From contig JBHELB010000022.1 of NCBI GenBank assembly GCA_041859045.1, positions 1 through 64,000 of the forward strand: a stretch of DNA of 64,000 bases, read 5' to 3'. Below the pieces are notes generated by a model that made no database searches, was not told where the DNA came from, and saw only the letters and a list, made by a program, of their open reading frames with translations. How positions within the stretch are numbered: position 1 is the first letter of the stretch; each line of letters begins with the position of its first letter. The position numbers and the translations under genes were made by a program. This stretch comes from JBHELB01 sp041859045. Lineage in GTDB: Bacteria; Hydrogenedentota; Hydrogenedentia; Hydrogenedentales; SLHB01. This document shows positions 34,000 through 42,621 of the stretch, one piece after another.

Positions 34000-34085
34000 G
34001 AACACGGACTGACGCGAAGCGCACAGGCGAATTCTGTAGCGCCTTGCCGGTGTATGGCCGTGGAACGTTCGCAGGCCCGTGTTCT
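33999..34085. repeat. Long-range inverted repeat between glyQS and the NtrC-like gene
   Basis: AGAACACGG (33999-34007) and CCGTGTTCT (34077-34085) are perfect 9 bp arms enclosing 69 bases. The second arm ends just before the GAGGAGG ribosome site of the next gene, so folding could affect its translation. Confidence 0.4.
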
Positions 34086-34096
34086 GAGGAGGCCTC

Positions 34097-35449
34097 ATGG
34101 CGGCGGTGTTGGTGGTAGACCGTGATCGGGCCGTGGCGCATGAGATACTCGCCTATCTCGACGCGCACGGCTACGAGGTCGAGTGGGTGGACGACGGCGA
34201 GAAGGCGTACAATCGCCTTGACGCGCGGCGTTTTGACGCCGTGGTGACGGAACTGCACGCGCACCGCATCGACGGCATGCGCCTGATGGCCGTGGCCAAG
34301 GAGCGTAACCCGCAGATCTGCGTGGTGCTGATTACCGAAGCGCCGGAAGTCGCGCTCGCCACCGAGGCCATGCGCCAAGGGGCGTACGATTTCCAGACCA
34401 AGCCGGTGAACTTGGGTAAGCTCGAGGCCGTCATCCAGCGCGGCGTCAGCCAGCAGCGCCTCGTGCTCGAGCAATACGAGCTCAAACGCCGCCTCGATGA
34501 GCATTTCGGTCTCGCCCATCTCGTCGGCAAGTCTCCGCAGATGCTCGCAGTGTACAACACCGTGCGTCAGATCGCCCCCGCGAAAGCGACGGTGCTTATT
34601 CAAGGCGAAACCGGCACCGGCAAGGACCTTATCGCGCAGGCGATTCACAACAACAGTCCGCGGCGCGATGCGCCGTTTGTGAAGCTGAACTGCGCGAGCA
34701 TTCCCGAGGCGTTGGTCGAGAGCGAGTTGTTTGGCCATGTTGCGGGCGCATTTACCGGGGCGATAGCGAAACGCGAGGGGCGCTTTGAGCTTGCCGATGG
34801 CGGCACGCTGTTTCTCGACGAGATAGGAGAGATGCCGCTTGGGCTTCAATCCAAGTTGCTGCGCGCGATCGAGCAACAGCAGTTCGAGCGCGTGGGTGAC
34901 TCGCGCACCTTGACCGTCGACGTTCGTGTGATCGCCGCTACGAACCGCAGTCTCGAGAAGATGGTCGAGACGGGCGCGTTTCGTGACGACCTTTACTATC
35001 GTTTGCGCGTCATCAATGTGCTGATGCCGCCGCTGCGGCAGCGTCGCGAAGACATCCCATTGCTCGTAGACCATTTTCTGCGCGAAGCCTGCGCGGAGAA
35101 TGGGAGGGCCGTCGAGGGGATTACCCACGGCGCGCTCGATCTGTTCATGCGCTACGATTGGCCCGGCAACGTTCGCGAACTACGGAACATCATCGAGGGT
35201 ATGGTGATCCTGTCGCGCCCTGGCCGCGCCCTTGATGCGCAGGATGTGCCCGATCATGTTCGCCGCAGTACCTTGCCGGATGTGGGGGAGATTCGCATTC
35301 CTGCCGGTTCACGGATGGAAGAGGTTGAGCGCATCGTGATTCGCGAAACCATGAAGCGCTGCGGTTTCAACAAAGAGCAATGCGCGCAAACCCTCGGCAT
35401 CGGCCTGCGTACGCTCTACCGCAAACTCAAAGAATACGATATCCGCTGA
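34097..35449 (+). CDS. NtrC-family sigma54-dependent regulator with Glu at the phosphorylation site
   Basis: The 450-residue protein has a receiver domain (1-120), an AAA+ sigma54-activating domain (about 140-380) and a C-terminal Fis-type helix-turn-helix (about 405-450). The AAA+ part has the Walker A motif GETGTGKD, the sigma54 contact loop GAFTGA, Walker B GGTLFLDEIGEMP and the R-finger region YYRLRVI. The HTH contains CAQTLGIGLRTLYRKLKEY. The receiver is unusual: the phospho-acceptor place in VVTELHAHRIDG is Glu52. Asp8, Asp10 and the Lys of TKPVN remain. In NtrC an Asp-to-Glu change at this site mimics phosphorylation, so this protein may be active without a kinase. No histidine kinase gene is adjacent. 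ATG preceded by GAGGAGG. Confidence 0.92.
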   Translation: MAAVLVVDRDRAVAHEILAYLDAHGYEVEWVDDGEKAYNRLDARRFDAVVTELHAHRIDGMRLMAVAKERNPQICVVLITEAPEVALATEAMRQGAYDFQTKPVNLGKLEAVIQRGVSQQRLVLEQYELKRRLDEHFGLAHLVGKSPQMLAVYNTVRQIAPAKATVLIQGETGTGKDLIAQAIHNNSPRRDAPFVKLNCASIPEALVESELFGHVAGAFTGAIAKREGRFELADGGTLFLDEIGEMPLGLQSKLLRAIEQQQFERVGDSRTLTVDVRVIAATNRSLEKMVETGAFRDDLYYRLRVINVLMPPLRQRREDIPLLVDHFLREACAENGRAVEGITHGALDLFMRYDWPGNVRELRNIIEGMVILSRPGRALDAQDVPDHVRRSTLPDVGEIRIPAGSRMEEVERIVIRETMKRCGFNKEQCAQTLGIGLRTLYRKLKEYDIR

Positions 35450-35453
35450 GAGG

Positions 35454-35483
35454 TTGACCGTTCCCATTTCCCGCTGCTATCCT
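35454..35483 (+). promoter_or_regulatory. Sigma70-type promoter of the Ser/Thr kinase gene
   Basis: TTGACC at 35454-35459 and TATCCT at 35478-35483 have an 18 bp spacer. The -35 starts only four bases after the stop of the NtrC-like gene. The predicted start near 35490 supports a kinase start codon at 35514 or 35523. Confidence 0.6.
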
Positions 35484-35513
35484 CCGGCGGGGACGAAACG
35501 GAAGGGGACTTGT

Positions 35514-36869
35514 TTGTCGATCATGGGGCTGCGTCTTGAAGCAGGTGCGCTCGTTGGCGGGCGCTTTGAGTTGGTTCGGCCACTGGGGCAAGGCGCCGTC
35601 GGCGCCGTGTGGCTTGCGCTCGATCGTCATCTCGACGGCGAGCCCGCCGCCTGCAAGTTCCTTCACCCGCATCTGGCAGGCGATCGGCGCGCCGTTTCCG
35701 ATTTCAAGCGGGAAGTGCTCATCACGCGCCGCCTTCGCCATCCCGCCATTCTTGGCATTCACATGTTTTGGGAATCCGAGAGTGCCTGTTTCATCAGCAT
35801 GGATTTTGTGGAAGGCACTTCACTGGCCGACGCGCTGTCTGCGCGAGGCGAGCCGTTCCCGCCGAGCCAAGTATTCGCGTGGACCCGAGTTCTCGCGGAT
35901 GCCCTTGATTACGCGCATAGTCGCGGCGTGCTGCATCGCGACGTAAAGCCCTCCAACATACTGCTCGATTCGGAAGGCGCGGTGCTGCTGGCGGATTTTG
36001 GTATCGCGCGGCTTGCGGAGGATTTCGGTTCGAGTTCCGCGCCGCGGGTGCACAGCGGTACCGTGCTTTTTGCCAGTCCGGAGCAGATTCGCGGCGAACC
36101 GCTTGACGCCCGAAGCGATCAGTACAGCCTAGCCGCGACCGCGTACCAATTGCTAAGTGGTTCGCCGCCGTTCTACGGAACAGATTTGTTGGCGAATATT
36201 TTCGATGCAACTCCTCCGTCGATTCCCGGTCTGGCTCCAGCCGCCAATGCCGCGTTGATGCGTGCGCTCGCCAAACGTCCCGGCGCGCGGTTCGCGTCGT
36301 GCACCGATTTTTGGGAGGCGTTGTCGGCCGAACTCGCCGCGACGGAGGCGCCCGTACGGATCGTGCAATCGTTCGTGTCGAGCGACGCAGAAACCGTGCG
36401 TCTCCCGATACCCGATGCCGCGCAGCGCGCGAAACGGTTAGGCGAGATCCTGATCGATTCCGGAGTGATTACGCCGCCGCAGCTTGACGAAGCCCTTGCG
36501 GCGCAGCGCGCACGTGGCGGAAAACTCGGCGAAGTGTTGAGCGAACTGGGCTTTACTCAAGAAGACGCCGTGTTGTCTGCGCTGAGTCGGCAGTTGGGTA
36601 TTCCAATAGCGGATCTTGACGCGGAAGAGATCGACCCCGCTATCGCGGCGTTGGTGACGCGCCCCATCGCACAGTACCGTCGGCTGTTGCCCTTGCGGAG
36701 ACACGGCGACCACTTGATTGTGGCGATGACCGATCCCCTCGATCTCAACGCGCTCGCGGAGTTGGAGGCAGCCAGCGGCTTAACCGTGCTACCATTGCTC
36801 GTTCGGCGCGCGCAGCTTGAGGCGGCGCTAGATCGCATATACGGCCGAGAATCCTCCAAGAAAGACTGA
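35514..36869 (+). CDS. Ser/Thr protein kinase fused to a MshEN (GspE N-terminal) domain
   Basis: The 451-residue protein has a Hanks-type kinase domain (about 15-275) with the Gly loop GQGAVG (25-30), Lys48, the catalytic loop HRDVKPSN (141-148), DFG (161-163) and an SPE in place of APE. There is no membrane helix. Residues 305-445 form a complete MshEN domain, normally at the front of type II secretion and type IV pilus ATPases. It holds the two 24-residue c-di-GMP-binding motifs: one starts at Arg308 (RLGEIL...ALAAQ, ending at 331) and fits the published consensus at every fixed place; then five residues RARGG; then a second from Lys337 to Gln360 with minor changes. The start is TTG at 35514 because AAGGGGA is well placed; ATG at 35523 is the alternative. 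Confidence 0.9.
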   Translation: MSIMGLRLEAGALVGGRFELVRPLGQGAVGAVWLALDRHLDGEPAACKFLHPHLAGDRRAVSDFKREVLITRRLRHPAILGIHMFWESESACFISMDFVEGTSLADALSARGEPFPPSQVFAWTRVLADALDYAHSRGVLHRDVKPSNILLDSEGAVLLADFGIARLAEDFGSSSAPRVHSGTVLFASPEQIRGEPLDARSDQYSLAATAYQLLSGSPPFYGTDLLANIFDATPPSIPGLAPAANAALMRALAKRPGARFASCTDFWEALSAELAATEAPVRIVQSFVSSDAETVRLPIPDAAQRAKRLGEILIDSGVITPPQLDEALAAQRARGGKLGEVLSELGFTQEDAVLSALSRQLGIPIADLDAEEIDPAIAALVTRPIAQYRRLLPLRRHGDHLIVAMTDPLDLNALAELEAASGLTVLPLLVRRAQLEAALDRIYGRESSKKD

Positions 36870-36880
36870 AGGAGTTTCCA

Positions 36881-38089
36881 ATGAACTTCGTCATGGTCCG
36901 GCTCAGCGTTATGATGTTGCTGCAATACGCGATCTGGGGCTCGTGGTCGACCGCACTCACGCCGTATCTTCTCAAACTCGGTTTTTCGGGCGATCAGATC
37001 GGGGCGGTATTCAGCGCGCTCTGGATCGCCTGCATGATTGCGCCCGCCATCGGCGGTCAACTCGCGGACCGGCTTATGCCCACGCAGATTTTCCTCGGGC
37101 TTGCGCATCTTGGCGGGGCCTTGACGCTGTGGCAGGCCTCCACCGCGGCGACGTTTTCTTCGCTGTGGCCGTGGATGTTTGGCTACAGCCTGCTCTACGC
37201 GCCCACGCTCGCGCTCACCAATTCACTGGCGTTTCATCATCTCGAGGATGCGAGCCGGCAGTTCGGGCGCATTCGTTTGTGGGGGACAATCGGCTGGATT
37301 CTCGCGGGACTGGCCGTTACCGCCGCGCGGGAAACGTGGCACACCGCCGAATGGATCGGGCGCAGCGATCTGTTGATGTTCGCCGCGGTGTTGTCGGTCG
37401 TTATGGGCGTCTACTGTTTTACGCTGCCTTCCACGCCGCCGCGCCGCGAAAGCCCAAATCCCTTCGCCTTTCTCGAGGCGCTCTCCATGCTGAAAGATCG
37501 CAACTTTCTCGTGTTCCTGCTGTGCTCCTTCGTGGTGACCACGGAACTGCAATTTTACTACGTGCCGACGCCTCAGTTTCTCCTCGACAACGGGATCAGC
37601 AACGACCGCATCCCGGCGGCGCTGACGCTGGCGCAGGTCGCCGAGATTCTCGTGCTGCTCCTGTTGCTGCACTTGTCGTTGCGCAAGTTCGGCATCCGCA
37701 AGACGATGGTGATTGGTATTCTTGCGTGGCCCTTGCGCTATTTCCTGTTCACGATACCTTCGCTGCCGGTGATCTTGGCGTCGCTCACGCTCCACGGTTT
37801 TGGCTATGCCTTCTTCTTCGTTGCCTCGCAAATCTATGTGGACCGCAAGGCGGCCGGCGACATGCGCGCTTCCGCGCAGGCCCTGCTGGCATTTTTCACC
37901 CTAGGACTTGGCAATACCTTCGGGAGTTTCTTCACCGGGCGCTGCATGGAGCTCTTCAAACAAGGCGATACGATGGCCTGGACCCCGTTTTTCCTTGTGC
38001 CTGCGGCCATCACCGTCGCCGCGGCGCTCGCGTTTGTGCTGCTGTTCAAGGACGATGTGAAGCTCGACGAGAAAGCAGGGAGGCTCTAA
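36881..38089 (+). CDS. MFS transporter, nucleoside:H+ symporter (NupG)-like
   Basis: The 402-residue protein has 12 predicted membrane helices. The opening MVRLSVMMLLQYAIWGSWST matches the start of the NupG-like nucleoside:proton symporter group, and the RIRLWGTIGWILAG loop between helices 4 and 5 is also typical. Substrate specificity cannot be fixed from sequence; nucleosides are the best guess. An AAGGAG site precedes the ATG, 11 bases after the kinase stop, so it is likely co-transcribed with the kinase. Purine synthesis genes (guaB-guaA) follow. Confidence 0.82.
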   Translation: MNFVMVRLSVMMLLQYAIWGSWSTALTPYLLKLGFSGDQIGAVFSALWIACMIAPAIGGQLADRLMPTQIFLGLAHLGGALTLWQASTAATFSSLWPWMFGYSLLYAPTLALTNSLAFHHLEDASRQFGRIRLWGTIGWILAGLAVTAARETWHTAEWIGRSDLLMFAAVLSVVMGVYCFTLPSTPPRRESPNPFAFLEALSMLKDRNFLVFLLCSFVVTTELQFYYVPTPQFLLDNGISNDRIPAALTLAQVAEILVLLLLLHLSLRKFGIRKTMVIGILAWPLRYFLFTIPSLPVILASLTLHGFGYAFFFVASQIYVDRKAAGDMRASAQALLAFFTLGLGNTFGSFFTGRCMELFKQGDTMAWTPFFLVPAAITVAAALAFVLLFKDDVKLDEKAGRL

Positions 38090-38143
38090 GGTCTTCGGAG
38101 AACATGTGTTGCGCGTTGCCGCGCTTGCCGTTTCGTCGTTCAG

Positions 38144-38172
38144 TTGAAACGGATTCTCTTCCTTTCTATAAT
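38144..38172 (+). promoter_or_regulatory. Strong sigma70-type promoter of guaB-guaA
   Basis: TTGAAA at 38144-38149 and TATAAT at 38167-38172 have a 17 bp spacer. This is the closest match to the housekeeping consensus in the window. Confidence 0.8.
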
Positions 38173-38232
38173 CTCCTTTTCTAAGGATCACGGCGTTCGT
38201 GCCGGAAGTGTCCCAACTGGTGATGAGGCGCT

Positions 38233-39702
38233 ATGGAATTCGAGCATCGGTTCCCGGAAGGTCTTTCATTCGACGACGTGTTGTTGGTCCCGGCCAAGTC
38301 CAACGTGCTGCCGCGCGATGTGGACCTCAAGACCCGGCTGACCAAGAACCTTACGACAAGCATCCCGCTGCTCAGCGCCGCCATGGATACGGTAACCGAG
38401 GCGCGCCTGGCCATCGCCATCGCCCAGCAGGGCGGCATCGGCATTATCCATAAGAACTTCTCGATTGACGACCAAGCGGGCGAGGTGGACCGCGTCAAGC
38501 GTTCCCAGGCCGGAATTATTACCGATCCGTTCACGCTGACGCCGGAGCGCAGCGTGCAAGAGGCCGAAGACCTCATGGCGCACTACCGCGTGTCCGGCGT
38601 GCCGATTACGGACAAGTCCGGTAAATTGGTTGGCATCTTGACCAACCGCGATCTGCGTTTTCACGAGGATTTCTCGACGCCCATCGGCGAAGTGATGACC
38701 AAGGACAATCTCGTCACGATTTCCCCGGGCACGAGCCGCGAACGCGCCCGCGAACTGCTGCACAAGCATCGCATTGAGAAGCTGCCCATCGTCGATCAAG
38801 ACGGCAAACTGGTCGGCCTGATCACGATCAAAGACATCATGCGCGCCCGCGACTATCCCAATAGCTGCATGGATCCGCTGGGCCGCTTGCGGGTGGGCGC
38901 GGCGCTGGGCGTGGGGTCGGGGGAACTCGACCGTTGCCGGGCGCTGGTGGATGCGAAGGTCGATCTCGTGGTGATCGACAGCGCGCATGGCCATTCGGAG
39001 ATGGTCATCGACACGGTTCGCCAAGTGCGCGAGGCGTTCCCCGATCTTGAGATTATCGCGGGTAACATCGTGACGCCCGAGGCGGCGAAAGACCTTATTG
39101 CCGCGGGCGCGTCGGCGCTCAAAGTCGGCGTTGGACCGGGCTCGATCTGCACCACGCGCGTCGTCGCTGGCGCCGGCATGCCCCAACTTTCCGCGATTAT
39201 GGAAGTATCCCGTGTCGCGCACGAGGCCGACATCCCCGTCATCGGCGATGGCGGCGTGCGCTACTCCGGCGATATCGTGAAGGCCATCGCGGGCGGCGCG
39301 GACAGCGTCATGATCGGCAGCCTGTTCGCGGGCACGGCCGAAAGCCCGGGCGAAACGGCCTTGTTCGAAGGGCGCACCTACAAAGTCTACCGCGGCATGG
39401 GGTCAACCAAGGCCATGCAGCGCGGCAGCAAGACTCGCTACATGCAGTTCGAAGAAGACGCCCGCAAACTCGTTCCAGAGGGCGTCGAGGGCCGCGTGCC
39501 GTTCCGCGGACCGTTGTCGGATTACGTTCACCAACTGCTCGGCGGCCTGCGCGCGGGCATGGGCTACTGCGGCTGCCGCACCATCGCCGAGCTTCAGACC
39601 AAAGCGAAGTTCGTGCGCGTCACCGCCGCCGGTATCCGCGAGAGTCATCCCCATGACATCACGATTACCGAGGAACCGCCCAATTATCAGGTCATGAGGT
39701 AA
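38233..39702 (+). CDS. guaB: Inosine-5'-monophosphate dehydrogenase
   Basis: GuaB oxidises IMP to XMP with NAD+, the first committed step to GMP. The 489-residue protein has the (beta/alpha)8 barrel split by a pair of CBS domains (about 95-210). The barrel shows LLSAAMDTVTE, the catalytic loop GPGSICTTR with the nucleophilic Cys, and the mobile flap GAMGSTKAM-type stretch read here as YRGMGSTKAMQRGS. The CBS pair usually senses adenine or guanine nucleotides. Length is normal. guaA starts four bases after the stop. Confidence 0.97.
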   Translation: MEFEHRFPEGLSFDDVLLVPAKSNVLPRDVDLKTRLTKNLTTSIPLLSAAMDTVTEARLAIAIAQQGGIGIIHKNFSIDDQAGEVDRVKRSQAGIITDPFTLTPERSVQEAEDLMAHYRVSGVPITDKSGKLVGILTNRDLRFHEDFSTPIGEVMTKDNLVTISPGTSRERARELLHKHRIEKLPIVDQDGKLVGLITIKDIMRARDYPNSCMDPLGRLRVGAALGVGSGELDRCRALVDAKVDLVVIDSAHGHSEMVIDTVRQVREAFPDLEIIAGNIVTPEAAKDLIAAGASALKVGVGPGSICTTRVVAGAGMPQLSAIMEVSRVAHEADIPVIGDGGVRYSGDIVKAIAGGADSVMIGSLFAGTAESPGETALFEGRTYKVYRGMGSTKAMQRGSKTRYMQFEEDARKLVPEGVEGRVPFRGPLSDYVHQLLGGLRAGMGYCGCRTIAELQTKAKFVRVTAAGIRESHPHDITITEEPPNYQVMR

Positions 39703-39705
39703 CCC

Positions 39706-41253
39706 ATGCAGGGAGTTGGACGCCCGATCCTGGTGCTCGATTTCGGAGCCCAGTACAGCAAACTTATCGCCCGTCGCGTGCGCGAAGCCAAGGTCTACAG
39801 CCTGATCCTTCCGTACAACGCGTCCATGGACCAAATCCGCGCGCTGAATCCCGCGGGCATCATCTTCAGCGGCGGCCCCGCCAGCGTGCATGCGCCTGGC
39901 GCGCCGTTGCCCACGCCCGAGGTCTTCGAACTCGGCGTGCCGATTCTGGGGATCTGCTACGGCGTGCAGGTGTTCGCGCACATGCTCGGCGGCAAAGTCG
40001 AACGGTCGGCCAAACGCGAGTACGGCATCGCCCATCTCGAATCCTCCGACACGACCGGCTTTTTCGACGGCGTGGCGTCGCGCACACAAGTATGGATGAG
40101 CCACGGCGATTCCATCTCCGTGTTGCCTCGGGATTTCGCCGCGATCGGAGAGACGGAGAACTGCCCCTACGCGGCCATCGCCGATCCCCAGCGCCGCTTT
40201 TACGGCGTGCAGTTCCACCCCGAGGTGGTCCACACGCCGCAAGGCGCGTTGATCCTGTCCAATTTCGTGCACAACATCTGCGGCTCGGCTTCGCTCTGGG
40301 ATATGGGGTCGTTCGCCGATCTCGCGATCGAGCAAGTGCGACAACAAGTCGGCGACGGCCGCGTCGTGTGTGGCCTAAGCGGCGGCGTGGATTCCAGCGT
40401 CGCGGCGGTGTTGTTGCACCGCGCGTTGGGCGATCGTCTAGTCTGTGTATTTGTGAACAACGGCCTGCTGCGGAAGGGCGAGCCCGAACTCGTGCAAGAA
40501 GTCTTTCTCGGCCATTTCCACATCGATCTGCGCTATGTGGATGCCGAAGAACGCTTTCTCAATGCGCTGAATGGCGTCTCGGACCCCGAACAGAAGCGCA
40601 AGATTATCGGCAATCTATTTATCGAAGTCTTCGAGGAAGAGGCGCGCTCGCTCGGAAGAGTCGATTTCCTAGCGCAGGGCACGCTGTATCCCGATGTGAT
40701 TGAGAGCGTTTCCGCGACCGGTGGGCCGTCGGTGACCATCAAGAGCCACCACAACGTCGGCGGGCTTCCCGAGGACATGAACCTGCAACTGGTCGAGCCC
40801 CTGCGCGAGCTGTTCAAGGACGAGGTCCGCGCGCTGGGCAAGACGCTTGGGCTTCCCGACGAAATCGTTTGGCGTCACCCCTTCCCCGGTCCGGGGCTGG
40901 GCGTGCGGTGCATTGGCGAGGTTACCAAAGACCGACTCGATACCTTGCGCGAGGCGGACGCGATTTTTATCGACGAGATCAAGAAGGCAGGACTCTACGG
41001 CGACATTTGGCAGGCGCTGGTGTGTTTACTGCCCGTACGCAGCGTGGGGGTTCAGGGCGACGAACGTACCTATGAAGAGGTCTGCTCGCTCCGCGCGGTC
41101 ACGAGCGAAGACGCCATGACCGCCGATTGGTTCCGTTTTCCGCCCGAGGTGCTGCAGCGCGTCTCGAACCGTATCTGCAACGAAGTCAAACATATCAACC
41201 GCGTCCTCTACGACGTAACGAGTAAACCTCCCGCGACCATCGAGTGGGAATAG
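39706..41253 (+). CDS. guaA: GMP synthase (glutamine-hydrolysing)
   Basis: GuaA aminates XMP to GMP using glutamine and ATP. The 515-residue protein has an N-terminal class I amidotransferase domain with the nucleophile Cys in GICYGVQ and the His-Glu pair in GVQFHPEVVH, then an ATP-pyrophosphatase domain with the P-loop SGGVDSS, and a C-terminal dimerisation domain ending in PPATIEWE. All are intact. It is translated directly after guaB. The next gene, nqrA, starts one base after its stop, so the transcript probably continues. Confidence 0.97.
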   Translation: MQGVGRPILVLDFGAQYSKLIARRVREAKVYSLILPYNASMDQIRALNPAGIIFSGGPASVHAPGAPLPTPEVFELGVPILGICYGVQVFAHMLGGKVERSAKREYGIAHLESSDTTGFFDGVASRTQVWMSHGDSISVLPRDFAAIGETENCPYAAIADPQRRFYGVQFHPEVVHTPQGALILSNFVHNICGSASLWDMGSFADLAIEQVRQQVGDGRVVCGLSGGVDSSVAAVLLHRALGDRLVCVFVNNGLLRKGEPELVQEVFLGHFHIDLRYVDAEERFLNALNGVSDPEQKRKIIGNLFIEVFEEEARSLGRVDFLAQGTLYPDVIESVSATGGPSVTIKSHHNVGGLPEDMNLQLVEPLRELFKDEVRALGKTLGLPDEIVWRHPFPGPGLGVRCIGEVTKDRLDTLREADAIFIDEIKKAGLYGDIWQALVCLLPVRSVGVQGDERTYEEVCSLRAVTSEDAMTADWFRFPPEVLQRVSNRICNEVKHINRVLYDVTSKPPATIEWE

Positions 41254-41254
41254 T

Positions 41255-42616
41255 ATGGCGCTGCATCGTATAACCGGGGGACTGGTCCTTCCTTTAACTG
41301 GACGCCCCGAATTCCGTATTGAAGATGCCCCGCCGGTTACGCACGTCGCGGTGTTTGCAGCCGACTATCCTGGGTTGCGCCTCACGTTGCGCTGTGCCGA
41401 GGGCAAAATCGTTCGCCGAGGCCAGCCGCTGCTCGCCGACGAGACCCGTCCAGATATTCTCGTTACCGCACCGGCTTCGGGGACCGTTACGGCTATCCCG
41501 AGAGACCCTGCGGGTGCGCCGGAGGCCGTTGTCGTTGCAATAGACGCATCGGAAAACGCCTCCCATTCGTTTGCCGCGTTCACCGACAAGGATGCGGCCG
41601 GACATAGCGACGCCGAGGTGAAGGCCCTCCTACTCGAATCGGGCCTTTGGACGGCGTTGCGAACGCGTCCGTTCGACCGCGTGCCGGATCCCACGCAGAC
41701 ACCCAAGGCCATTTTCATTACCGCGGTCGACACCGATCCCTTGGCGCCATTGCCAGATATCGTCGTGGCCGGATACGAAGACGAATTCATCCAAGGCCTC
41801 ATGTGTGTGGTCAAATTGACGCCCGGCATGACCTATCTGTGTCTTGCGCCGGGCTCGAAGTTGCCGTCCTCATCGAACCACGGCGTGCAGGCTGAGCACT
41901 TTGCTGGTCCCACGCCTGCGGGCCATGTGGCCACCCATATTCGCATTCTCTCCAACATTCGACCCGGTGAAACCGTCTGGCATATCGGGTATCAGGACGT
42001 GCTTGCGATAGGCCATCTTCTGCGCACAGGCAGACTGCCCTCGCATCGCGCTATCGCCCTCGCAGGCTCCGCCGTCGCAGCGCCCCGCCTCCTCAGAACG
42101 TTGCCCGGCGCGTCCCTGGCCGAACTGACCGCAGGTCAACTCGTGCCAAGCGCACACCCACACCGCGTCTACCCGGACGGAGTGTTGCGCGGGCGCGACG
42201 CGGATCTATCGAGGGCGTACCTTGGATCGCGCGGTACGCTTGTCGCGGTGCTGCGCGAGGACGATGCGCGCGCGCTGTTCTCGCTTGGGCGCACGCTTCG
42301 GGGGCGTTTGACGCGCGTGAGGACCGCCGCCCACGCGACGCTGCTGCGGTGGTGGATTGCGCTCGCCTCGCGTCTCAAGCCCGCGCCCAATCCCAACGTG
42401 CCGCTGAATCTCGGGGCGTGCCGAACGCCTTCATTTGTGTACCCGCCGTTTCTGTTGCGCGCGCTACGACGCGGAAATGCCACCCGCGCGGAACGCTTCG
42501 GCGTTCGAGCGCTCGGCGAAGAGGACATGACGCCATGCGAACTACTCTGCCCTGCGGTGAATTACCGCACACTGTTGAACGACACGCTCTCACGACTCGA
42601 AAGGCATCGTCCTTAG
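41255..42616 (+). CDS. nqrA: Na+-translocating NADH:quinone reductase subunit A
   Basis: NqrA is the peripheral cytoplasmic subunit of the sodium-pumping Na+-NQR respiratory complex. The 453-residue protein opens with HRITGGLVLPLTGRPE, followed by GQPLLADETRPDILVTAPASGTV, and ends with the CELLCPAVNYRTLLNDTL stretch typical of NqrA. It has no CxxCxxC ferredoxin motifs, which distinguishes it from RnfC. nqrB-F are not in the window. Separation of nqrA from the rest is known in Chlamydia. The gene starts one base after guaA. The following gene encodes ApbE, the enzyme that attaches FMN to NqrB and NqrC. Confidence 0.9.
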   Translation: MALHRITGGLVLPLTGRPEFRIEDAPPVTHVAVFAADYPGLRLTLRCAEGKIVRRGQPLLADETRPDILVTAPASGTVTAIPRDPAGAPEAVVVAIDASENASHSFAAFTDKDAAGHSDAEVKALLLESGLWTALRTRPFDRVPDPTQTPKAIFITAVDTDPLAPLPDIVVAGYEDEFIQGLMCVVKLTPGMTYLCLAPGSKLPSSSNHGVQAEHFAGPTPAGHVATHIRILSNIRPGETVWHIGYQDVLAIGHLLRTGRLPSHRAIALAGSAVAAPRLLRTLPGASLAELTAGQLVPSAHPHRVYPDGVLRGRDADLSRAYLGSRGTLVAVLREDDARALFSLGRTLRGRLTRVRTAAHATLLRWWIALASRLKPAPNPNVPLNLGACRTPSFVYPPFLLRALRRGNATRAERFGVRALGEEDMTPCELLCPAVNYRTLLNDTLSRLERHRP

Positions 42617-42621
42617 CGACC

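Noticed and set aside
41255..42616. RnfC as the identity of the nqrA gene
   Set aside because: There are no ferredoxin-type Cys motifs, and the start and end motifs fit NqrA.
42535..42621. ATG at 42535 as start of apbE
   Set aside because: It would overlap nqrA by 82 bases and place an uncharged-looking leader behind a long hydrophilic extension. The GTG at 42622 gives a normal lipoprotein signal.
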